A stretch of 64,000 bases of DNA, taken from Edaphobacter bradus (lineage in GTDB: Bacteria; Acidobacteriota; Terriglobia; Terriglobales; Acidobacteriaceae). Positions 1-7,900 of this stretch are shown here, in pieces. The notes beneath the pieces were generated by a model. It saw only the letters and a list, made by a program, of their open reading frames with translations, did no database searches and had not been told where the DNA came from. The position numbers and the translations under genes were made by a program. The stretch is taken from contig NZ_JAGSYF010000001.1 of assembly GCF_025685645.1 (NCBI RefSeq), positions 558,001-622,000 on the forward strand, written 5' to 3'. How positions within the stretch are numbered: position 1 is the first letter of the stretch; each line of letters begins with the position of its first letter.

Positions 1-73
1 TCTCGTTGAGCCATGGAATGATGATCGAGGTATCGAGTCCACCGGAGTATGCAAGTACAACTTTCTCTGCCAT
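1..73 (-). CDS. argG: Argininosuccinate synthase, N-terminal fragment (cut by window edge)
   Basis: Only the first 24 codons are present, beginning [16 protein letters not shown]. The SGGLDTS P-loop that binds ATP in argininosuccinate synthases is visible, and it makes the assignment secure despite the short length. The enzyme joins citrulline and aspartate using ATP, the penultimate step of arginine synthesis in the cytoplasm. An AAGGA ribosome-binding site lies about 7 bases before the ATG. The gene starts 44 bp after the argF stop on the same strand, so it is probably the last or a late gene of the argRCBDFG operon. Confidence 0.93.
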   Translation of the reverse strand, partial: MAEKVVLAYSGGLDTSIIIPWLNE

Positions 74-117
74 AATCAATCCTTTTCTTTGTTAGAAGCC
101 AAAATCGTTAAGGTAGC

Positions 118-1224
118 TCAGGCGAGTGACGGACGCTTCTTCGCCTGGGTCCCGCGCTTGCTGTTAGAGATTCGCTTTGCGCCGCCGAGCAGCATCAACA
201 GCAGAGCCTTCTGTGCATGCAAACGGTTCTCCGCTTGATCGAAGACCACCGACTGCGCGCCATCAAGAACAGCATCGGTGACTTCGGCGTTGCGGTGAGC
301 CGGAAGGCAGTGCATGAAGACCGCATCAGGCTGAGCGTGCGCCATCAACGCCTCGTTGACCTGATACGGCTTAAATATCGGAGCGCGTTTGGTTGCCTCG
401 TGCTCGAAGCCCATGCTGGTGCAGACGTCCGTATAGACAGCGTCCGCGCCAGTCACGGCCTTGATCGGATCGTGCAGAAGGGTGATGCTGCCGCCCGTCT
501 GCTCAGCGATCTCGATCGCCTTGTGGATGATCTCGAGTTTGGGCGCGAAGCCCTTCGGCGAAGCCACGGTGCAGTGAGCGCCAAGCTGCGCTGCCGTCAG
601 CATCAATGAGTGGCAGACATTGTTGCCGTCGCCCACATAGGCGAAACGCAGCCCTTCAGCCGAGCCGAAGCGTTCCTCTAGGGTGAAGAAGTCGGCGATT
701 GCCTGACAGGGATGCTCGAAGTCCGACAGGGCATTGATCACGGGAACCTGCGAGCATGCCGCCATCTCCGTGATGGTCTCGTGAGAGTACGTGCGCAGTA
801 CGATGACGCTCATCCATCGCTCAAGGTTGCGCGCCATGTCCGACAGCGACTCGCGCTCTCCGAGAGGAGACTGCGTCTGGTCAACGAAGATAGCGTTGCC
901 GCCGAGGGTGTTGATCGCCGCCTCAAACGTCAGACGAGTCCGAAGCGAGGCCTTCTCAAAGAACATCACCATCTGCTTGGCGTCCAGCGCGTGTCTGAAG
1001 TCTTCTGGATGGGTCTTGACGGCGTGCGCCAGCTCCATGATGGCCGCCATCTCCTGCACAGTCAGGTCGGCAATCGAGCAGAAGTCCCGGCCGTTCAGGC
1101 GCTTCGCCGCTTCGTTGAAGGCGGTGTCTGATTGAATCCCCAGAGTCGCGGTAGCCTTTCGAGGCGTCTCTTCGCCGGCGCTCTCGCCAAGCTTTGCGGT
1201 CATCACTACTGTCTTGCTACCCAT
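118..1224 (-). CDS. argF: Ornithine carbamoyltransferase
   Basis: Transfers the carbamoyl group of carbamoyl phosphate to ornithine, giving citrulline. The carbamoyl-phosphate loop is SLRTR, where most ornithine transcarbamylases have STRTR. HPCQAIAD, the TDVCTSMG loop (the SMG motif that marks ornithine use) and HCLPAHR with the catalytic Cys are all present. The start was set at the ATG at 1224 because AGGAG lies 9 bases upstream and the gene then begins 4 bp after argD stops; the upstream in-frame codons back to 1257 lie inside argD. Length is 368 residues against a usual 300-340, and the excess is a non-conserved N-terminal stretch of about 40 residues. N-acetylornithine transcarbamylase was considered, but the SMG loop argues for ornithine. 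Confidence 0.93.
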   Translation of the reverse strand: MGSKTVVMTAKLGESAGEETPRKATATLGIQSDTAFNEAAKRLNGRDFCSIADLTVQEMAAIMELAHAVKTHPEDFRHALDAKQMVMFFEKASLRTRLTFEAAINTLGGNAIFVDQTQSPLGERESLSDMARNLERWMSVIVLRTYSHETITEMAACSQVPVINALSDFEHPCQAIADFFTLEERFGSAEGLRFAYVGDGNNVCHSLMLTAAQLGAHCTVASPKGFAPKLEIIHKAIEIAEQTGGSITLLHDPIKAVTGADAVYTDVCTSMGFEHEATKRAPIFKPYQVNEALMAHAQPDAVFMHCLPAHRNAEVTDAVLDGAQSVVFDQAENRLHAQKALLLMLLGGAKRISNSKRGTQAKKRPSLA

Positions 1225-2467
1225 GTGAGTTTTCTCCTGCTGGCGATGCGCTAGCATACGCCGTGCGAACTTTTAGAAGCTCATCGAGCGCTCGGACAGC
1301 GATCTCGACGTGCTTATGTTCAACAATGTAAGGAGGCAGAAAACGCAGAACCGTCTCGCTGGTTCTGTTGACAATGATCTTGTTCTCCATCATCTGCGCA
1401 GCGATTTTCTGCGCCAGTTCCGCCGACGATAGTTCGACGCCGATCATAAGACCCATTCCGCGTACACCCACGATGCACTCATGTCGCGAAGCCAGCTTAT
1501 GAAGCTCCGCCATGAAGAAGTCGCCAACCTCGCGAATGTGCGTGAGCATATCCTCGCGCTGCATCGTGTCGAGCACAGCCGTGGCGACTGCGCAGGCAAG
1601 CGGCCCTCCACCAAAGGTAGTCCCGTGGATGCCCGGTGTAAATGCAAGTGCTGCCTCATCCGTGCACATCATCGCCCCCATGGGAATTCCGCCTGCGATG
1701 GGCTTTGCAAGGGTTGTGACGTCCGGCTGCAGGCCGTAGTGTTGGTATGCGAACCACTTTCCTGTGCGTCCGAGGCCGCTTTGAATCTCATCGGCCAGGA
1801 GAAGCGCTCCGGTGGAGTTGCAGAGCTCACGGGCTGCCGCAAAAAACTCCTGCGAGACGGGATGGATGCCGCCCTCTCCCTGGACCGGCTCGATGCAGAT
1901 CGCGCATACGTCCCTGGAAAACTTCTTCCTGAGATCGTCGACGTCGTTGAAGCGGACGAACTCAACATCGGGCATCACTGGAGCAAACGGCACTCGGTAC
2001 TTCTCCTTGTGTGTCGTCGCCACCGAGCCCATCGTGCGGCCATGAAAGCTGTGCTCCAGCGCAAGGAACTTCGTTCCGATGCGTTTGCCATTGTTACGGA
2101 GGCGTGTTGCGTGCGCGCGCGCCAGCTTCAGTGCGGCCTCCCATGCCTCAGTTCCGCTGTTGCAGAAGAAGACGCGGTCGAGACCGCTGATCTCGGTCAG
2201 CCGCAGAGCAAGATCAGCAGTGCCCTCGTGATAGAAGAGGTTCGAGGTATGCAGCAGCCGCTTGCTCTGATCGAGAATTGCCTTCTCGATCGCTGGATGA
2301 CTGTATCCGAGCGCCGAAACGCCGATGCCGCTCAACAGGTCAAGGTACTCCTGTCCATTTTCATCCTGAAGGTACACTCCCTTACCACTCACGAAGAGGT
2401 AGGGGTTACGTTCGTAGGTGTGAAGAAGCAGCTTCTTCTCCGCTGCCTGAATCGATGCAAGCTTCAT
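1217..2467 (-). CDS. argD: Acetylornithine aminotransferase
   Basis: A class-III PLP-dependent aminotransferase that converts N-acetylglutamate semialdehyde to N-acetylornithine with glutamate as amino donor. The 416-residue protein shows FCNSGTEAWEAALK (phosphate-binding loop of PLP), CIEPVQGEGG, LLLADEIQSGLGRTG (Asp pairing with the pyridine nitrogen) and TTLAKPIAGG with the Schiff-base Lys near residue 255. The start is the ATG that overlaps the argB stop as ATGA at 2464-2467, which implies translational coupling; longer in-frame versions would run through argB. Assignment to argD rather than another omega-aminotransferase rests on its place between argB and argF. Confidence 0.94.
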   Translation of the reverse strand: MKLASIQAAEKKLLLHTYERNPYLFVSGKGVYLQDENGQEYLDLLSGIGVSALGYSHPAIEKAILDQSKRLLHTSNLFYHEGTADLALRLTEISGLDRVFFCNSGTEAWEAALKLARAHATRLRNNGKRIGTKFLALEHSFHGRTMGSVATTHKEKYRVPFAPVMPDVEFVRFNDVDDLRKKFSRDVCAICIEPVQGEGGIHPVSQEFFAAARELCNSTGALLLADEIQSGLGRTGKWFAYQHYGLQPDVTTLAKPIAGGIPMGAMMCTDEAALAFTPGIHGTTFGGGPLACAVATAVLDTMQREDMLTHIREVGDFFMAELHKLASRHECIVGVRGMGLMIGVELSSAELAQKIAAQMMENKIIVNRTSETVLRFLPPYIVEHKHVEIAVRALDELLKVRTAYASASPAGENSHG

Positions 2468-3246
2468 GCGACCATGACCTCCGTTCCATCGTTGACGCGC
2501 GTCGAGCAGAGGTCTGGCAGTTGCGGCGCAGATCCTGCAGGAAGAATGCGAACTCGTTTGACTCCGCACATTAGCGCGTCGCGGCATGCCTTCAGCTTCG
2601 GCAGCATCCCACCGGAGATGACCTGCTCCTTCTCGAGAGCCGGGATCTGCGCGAGAGTCAGCCACCGCATGACGCTTCCGTCAGCGCCTTTGACTCCAGG
2701 AACATCCGTCAGGAAGACCAGTGTATCGGCCTTGGTGCTGACAGCACATGCCGCGGCCATCTCGTCGGCGTTGATGTTGTAGTACTCTCCGTCGAAACCC
2801 AGCGCGATCGAAGAGATGACGGGCACGGCATTCATCTTCCAGATTGCCTCCAGCCACCGCGGATCAGCCGCCGCGATCTCGCCGACAAAGCCGAGATCGG
2901 GGGTCGTCTTCTTCTTCCTTGCGCGGAAAACGTGGCCATCTCCGCCGGAGAGTCCGACGGCAGCCTGCCCGTGCGAGCCAATTGCTGCGACCAGCGATTT
3001 ATTAACGCGGCCCGCGAGGACCATCAGGGCCGCGTCGCGGGTCTCCGCGTCCGTGATTCGCAACCCCGAGACAAACTCGCTCTTCTTTCCGAGTTGCGCG
3101 AGCGTGCGCGTCAACTGAACTCCACCGCCGTGCACGACAGCCACCTGGTTGCCATCGGCCACAAGATCGGCGATTGCCTTTCCGCACGCGTGAAGCAGAG
3201 CAGCATCCTCAATGGCTGCACCGCCTAGCTTGACAACAAATATCAC
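2464..3246 (-). CDS. argB: N-acetylglutamate kinase
   Basis: Phosphorylates N-acetylglutamate, the second step of the acetylated arginine pathway. The amino-acid-kinase fold is shown by the N-terminal VVKLGGAA, the HGGG loop (VVHGGGVQ), the LSGGDGH segment, NINADEMAAA, and LVFLTDVPGV followed by ISGGMLPKL. I chose the GTG at 3246: it overlaps the argC stop as GTGA, has AGGAGG 7 bases upstream, and puts the conserved VVKLGG near the N-terminus. That gives 260 residues, normal for the family. No N-terminal helix extension typical of arginine-sensitive hexameric kinases is evident, so feedback inhibition cannot be judged from the sequence. Confidence 0.94.
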   Translation of the reverse strand: MIFVVKLGGAAIEDAALLHACGKAIADLVADGNQVAVVHGGGVQLTRTLAQLGKKSEFVSGLRITDAETRDAALMVLAGRVNKSLVAAIGSHGQAAVGLSGGDGHVFRARKKKTTPDLGFVGEIAAADPRWLEAIWKMNAVPVISSIALGFDGEYYNINADEMAAACAVSTKADTLVFLTDVPGVKGADGSVMRWLTLAQIPALEKEQVISGGMLPKLKACRDALMCGVKRVRILPAGSAPQLPDLCSTRVNDGTEVMVA

Positions 3247-4379
3247 AGCAAGCCCTCCTGCTCTCTCCATCCGCACATAAGGTTCAGGTTCTGCACTGCC
3301 TGGCCGGCAGCGCCCTTCAATAAGTTGTCCAGGCAGGAGACGACGACCAATCGTCTGCCATCGCTGGAGAGTTCAAAGCCGACGTCGCAGAAGTTTGTAC
3401 GTACGACATATTGAATCTGCGGCAGCCGTGGCGACGAATGGAGCCTGACGAGAGGGCTGTGCTGATAAAAGGTACGGAACACGGTGTTGATCTCAGCCGC
3501 CTCGGTCTTCTGCTTGAGACGCACGTAGATCGTGGAAAGTATCCCGCGCGGTATGGGCAGAAGGTGCGGCGTGAACTGGATCTGTTCAGAACTCAAATGA
3601 AGCTGTTCGAGCAACTCTCCCGTGTGACGATGACCGAAGACTGCATATGCGGAGAGATTGTCTGCGGCATACATGAAATGTGTCTTCGAGGTTGGAGCCT
3701 TACCGGCCCCACTCACGCCAGACTTCGAATCGCAGACGATGCCGCATTCCAAATCAATCAGTCCGGCCTGCACCAGCGGGGCCAACCCGAGGATGATCGA
3801 GGTGGAATAGCAACCCGGGTTCGCCACCAGGCGAGCGGTCTTAATCGCATCACGATGCAGTTCAGGGCAGCCGTAAACGGCCTCGGCCTGCAGCTTTTCG
3901 GCCACAATCGGATCTTTGTCGTGCAGCTTGTATACGGCGCGGTTGGATGACTCGTGCAGCCGCCATGCTCCACTCAGGTCGATGACCTTCAGACCGCGCG
4001 CAAGAGCCTCCGGCGCCCATTCACGCGACTGCTCGTGCGGCGTCGCCATAAACAGAACTTCAATCCCAGCATCGGCGACGTGGTCCCAGTTGAACGGATG
4101 AACCTTGCAGAACGCATCTTGCCCCCCCGCTGCCAGCGACGGATGGATGTCTTCGAGATAGGTCAACGTTGCTGATTCGCCTTCGCGGCCGAAGAAGGTC
4201 GGAGCCGTTTCTGTGAGACCCGGATGGCGCAGAAGAAGGCGCGCCAGTTCGCCACCGGAATAGCCGCTGACGCCTGCAACTGCAACTCGAGGAGGCCGTG
4301 ACACTTGAGCATCCGGCGGATGGCCCTTGCGAGATTCCTTTGCTTCGATTGTGTCTGTATTAGCCAATGTACCCTTCAA
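3243..4379 (-). CDS. argC: N-acetyl-gamma-glutamyl-phosphate reductase
   Basis: NADPH-dependent reduction of N-acetylglutamyl phosphate to the semialdehyde, third step of arginine synthesis. The protein has the Rossmann motif GVSGYSGGEL, the catalytic cysteine in NPGCYST (about residue 190), HRHTGE near the substrate site and the C-terminal DNLLKGAAGQAVQN signature. The start is uncertain. A TTG at 4379 overlaps the end of argR by 20 bp and gives 378 residues, but the first 29 residues are not conserved, and a GTG near residue 26 just before the Rossmann strand is an alternative with a weak ribosome site. It is followed by argB through a GTGA overlap. Confidence 0.92.
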   Translation of the reverse strand: MKGTLANTDTIEAKESRKGHPPDAQVSRPPRVAVAGVSGYSGGELARLLLRHPGLTETAPTFFGREGESATLTYLEDIHPSLAAGGQDAFCKVHPFNWDHVADAGIEVLFMATPHEQSREWAPEALARGLKVIDLSGAWRLHESSNRAVYKLHDKDPIVAEKLQAEAVYGCPELHRDAIKTARLVANPGCYSTSIILGLAPLVQAGLIDLECGIVCDSKSGVSGAGKAPTSKTHFMYAADNLSAYAVFGHRHTGELLEQLHLSSEQIQFTPHLLPIPRGILSTIYVRLKQKTEAAEINTVFRTFYQHSPLVRLHSSPRLPQIQYVVRTNFCDVGFELSSDGRRLVVVSCLDNLLKGAAGQAVQNLNLMCGWREQEGLL

Positions 4380-4800
4380 TCCGCTCCTTCAGTAGGTTCG
4401 CCTTATCTGGATCCGGGCAGATCACGAGCACGGTGTCGTCCCCGGCAATTGTGCCGACCACCTCGGGCCAGTCCTCGTAGTCAATCCCCGCGGCAATCGG
4501 CTGCGCGCCGCCAGTCGTCGTAATCACGACAAGAAGATTCATCGACTGGCGCACTTCAAGGCCAAAGTTCTTGAGAACGTCGCGAATCTCCGGCATTGCA
4601 TCATCCGAATCCCCCTCTTCGCTCGGGAGTGAATACCCATTCGGTCCCTTCGACAATCTCAATTCATGTATATCCCTGGACAAGGTTGCTTGTGTAACAT
4701 GGAACCCACGACCCGCAAGCTTTCGGCGCAACTCATCCTGACTGGCGATTGCTGTTTTGACCAGCAGTTCTCTGATGACGTTATGGCGTTGTTGTTTCAT
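4360..4800 (-). CDS. argR: Arginine repressor
   Basis: Transcriptional regulator of arginine metabolism. The 146-residue protein has an N-terminal winged helix (recognition region TQATLSRDIHELRL, about residues 36-50), a short acidic linker, and a C-terminal oligomerisation domain with the arginine-binding motif GTIAGDDTVLVI near residue 120. It is the first gene of the arg operon and overlaps argC by 20 bp. Two ARG-box-like palindromes lie 70-105 bp upstream over the likely promoter, so autoregulation and arginine-dependent repression of the whole operon are expected. Confidence 0.95.
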   Translation of the reverse strand: MKQQRHNVIRELLVKTAIASQDELRRKLAGRGFHVTQATLSRDIHELRLSKGPNGYSLPSEEGDSDDAMPEIRDVLKNFGLEVRQSMNLLVVITTTGGAQPIAAGIDYEDWPEVVGTIAGDDTVLVICPDPDKANLLKERIEGYIG

Positions 4801-4868
4801 GAGTGTGTTTTATCCAGTAAATCGTTAAACGTCCAATAGAGACGCTGACATCGGAAGAGTCAAAGTCT

Positions 4869-4905
4869 ATGTATAAATATACATGAGATATGTATAATTA
4901 TGCAT
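4869..4905. promoter_or_regulatory. Tandem ARG boxes (ArgR operator)
   Basis: Two 16-bp palindromic boxes, ATGTATAAATATACAT at 4869-4884 and ATGTATAATTATGCAT at 4890-4905. Their centres are 21 bp apart, two helical turns, which is the spacing of ArgR operators in enterobacteria. They cover the spacer, -10 element and start region of the predicted argR promoter. Since gltB starts 84 bp to the right, the same operator may also touch its expression. Confidence 0.8.
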
Positions 4906-4919
4906 AGCGCGTTCGTCAA
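4891..4919 (-). promoter_or_regulatory. Predicted sigma70 promoter of the arg operon
   Basis: Read leftward, TTGACG (4919-4914) is followed after 17 bases by TATACA (4896-4891). The -10 element sits inside the right-hand ARG box and the expected start point falls near the left-hand box. Moderate match to consensus; supported by its position between the ARG boxes and argR. Confidence 0.5.
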
Positions 4920-4989
4920 TCCTTACGGTCGCCATCACAAGGAAGGTGTATCTGGCAGGTACTCCCGGCTGCTGGACGTATAGTTAAAC

Positions 4990-7900
4990 ATGGAACGGTC
5001 TCCTAACGTTTTTCCGCCCATCGGCGCAGCTACGCGTGTCTCGTCAAAGGCTCCATCTTCTTTGATTGATGAACGCTTTGACCACGACTCCTGCGGTGTG
5101 GGATTTGTGGCCTCGATTGAGGCGGTGCCGACACACAAGATTCTAGAGCAGGCACTGACTGCCCTGGGGCGGCTCGCCCACCGTGGTGCGACTGCGGCCG
5201 ACGGAAAGAGCAGCGATGGCGTTGGTGTGCTTACGGCGGTTCCGCGGGCTCTATTGGCAAAGGAAGCGAACCTCGCAATCGATGAGAAGCAGCTGCTGGG
5301 TGTGGGCATGCTCTTCATCCCGAAGGAAGAGACGCGTGCGGAGGCTTTGCTGGAGCGCTGTCTGATCTCTCAGGATTTAAAGGTGCTCTCCTGGCGCGAT
5401 GTTCCTGTACGCACCGAGTATCTCGGTGAGATGGCACATGCGACGATGCCGAATATCCGTCAGGTTCTGGTGGTCGACGCGGAGAGTGCGGAGCCCGGCA
5501 CGATGGAACGCCGGCTCTACCTGGCGCGCAAGCAGTTTGAGCGGTCGCACGAGCGTGGAGATGTGACTGGCTACGTCTGCTCGATGTCGACACAGACCCT
5601 CGTTTACAAGGCAATGTGCACCGGCGAGTTTCTCGCCAACTTTTATCCCGACCTCGCGTCGGCAGGGTTCGTAACGCCCTTCGCGGTGTTTCATCAGCGC
5701 TACGCGACCAACACTCTGCCAACCTGGCATCGCGCGCAGCCCGGCAGAACGCTTGGGCACAATGGCGAGATCAATACAGTCTGGGGCAACCGCGCCCGCA
5801 TGGAGGCGCGTGACTCCACGCTGCCGGTCGAGTGCAAGCCCGTGCTGACGCACGGAGGCACGGACTCCACCAGCCTCGATGAGGCGATCGAGCTGCTGTC
5901 GCAGAACGGAAGGACGCTCGCCGAAGCGATTCGGATGCTGCTGCCTCCTGCTTCATCGGGGCCGCACGCATCTCCCTTCCTGCGCTACCACTCCGATTGC
6001 GCCGAACCGTGGGATGGCCCTGCGGCGATTGCCTTCAGCAACGGCAAGCTCATCGGCGCCGTGCTCGACCGCAATGGCCTGCGTCCTTGCCGCTTTGCGG
6101 TGACGAGGGGCGGACTGGTCGTAGCTGGATCGGAGGCTGGACTCGTCGATCTCGACCCCGAAGAGGTGACGCACAGCGGCCGGCTCGGGCCAGGCCAGAT
6201 GCTCGTGGTCGATCTGGAGCAACACAAGATCTACGAGGACGAGGCGCTTCACGAGCTCTTCGATGCAGGCGCGACCTACGCCAAGCTGGTTGAGGACACA
6301 CCGCTCACTCCTGCTCCTGTGGAAGCCGCGAGCGATGCCGTTGCCCTGGCGGCTCTGCAGCGTGGTTTCGGATACACACGCGAAGACGTGAAGATGATCC
6401 TGCAGCCCATGGCAACTGAAGGCAAGGACGCTGTCTGGTCGATGGGCGACGATACCCCACTGGCCTTTCTGGCTCGTTCGCCGCGGCCGGTCTATGCCTA
6501 CTTCAGACAGCGATTCGCTCAGGTGACCAATCCGCCAATCGACTCCCTGCGCGAATCCTGCGTGGTGTCGTTGCACACGCGCCTCGGCCCCTGGCCTCAC
6601 ATGCTGGACAAGAACGCTCCGCTGCCCGGAGTCTCGCTGCCATCGCCATTCCTGTCGCTGGGACAGGTGGAGGCCCTCCGGCGCCGCGAGTATCCGCACG
6701 AGGCTGAGTTGCACCTTGAAGAACTGCACTGCGTCTTCAAGCCGGAGACTTCGCTGACACAGGCACTCGATGACATCTGCATGCAGACGATCGAGCTAGT
6801 GCGCAACGGTGCCAGAATCCTTCTGCTGACGGACCGCTCCGCGAGCAGCGAGAAGTTGCCGGTTCCGATGGCAATGGCGACGGGCGCGGTTCACCAGGCC
6901 CTTGTGGCGGCCGGCCTGCGTACGCTCGCCGGGCTTGCGGTTGAGGCAGGCGACTGCCGCGATATTCATCACGCTGCAGTGCTGATCGGCTATGGAGCTG
7001 GCGCAGTCTGCCCGTGGCTGGCACTTGAGACGGGTAAGGGCCTTGCTCCTGCTGATGCAGACCCGGTTGCGTGCGAGAGCAAGATGCTGAAGTCGCTCAA
7101 CGCTGGCCTGGCCAAGGTGATGTCGAAGATGGGCATCTCGGTGGTCGACAGTTATCGTGGCGCGCATCTCTTTGACATTCTCGGTCTGCATTCGAGTGTT
7201 GTTGAGCGGTGCTTCCCCGAAACCCCGGCGCCGTTGTCGGGCATCGGCTTCGCCGAGGTGGAGCGTCAACTACGGCACGCATGGCAGCCGACCGAGGCCG
7301 GTGAAGCGGCCACGACAGATCTGCCGGACTACGGATGGGTTCGCTTCCGCAAGGCCGATGTCTCGGAGCCTCACGCCTGGCAGCCGCCGACGGTCAAGGC
7401 GCTGCAGTCGGTGGTTGGCAGCGCGCGCAACGTTCCGCAGCCGGCCGATCCTGCGGGTGCGTTCGCAATCTTCACCCGCGATATGATCGCGCGCGATCCG
7501 TCGGTTCTGCGCGATCTTCTCGAGATTCGCCCTGCGGGGCCTGAGCTTGCCTTGAGCGATGTTGAATCGCCTTCGAGCCTTTGCAAGCGCTTCGTCGCCA
7601 GCGCGATGTCGCTGGGCTCACTGAGCCCGGAGGCACATCAGACCATTACGGCTGCGATGAACATGCTCGGCGCGCGTTCGAACACGGGCGAGGGCGGTGA
7701 GGACTCGGCTGTGTATCGGGTCCATTCCGTCGATGCAGCCAAGCCCGGACCCTCCGATGACCTGAGCTTTGGGGCGAGCGCCAAGGCAGGGGCTGCGGTT
7801 GCGGAACCTGTTGTAGAGGCTCCGGCGGTGCATGTCTCGCTTAACAACAAGATTAAGCAGATTGCCTCAGGTCGCTTCGGTGTGACCGCGGAGTATCTGG

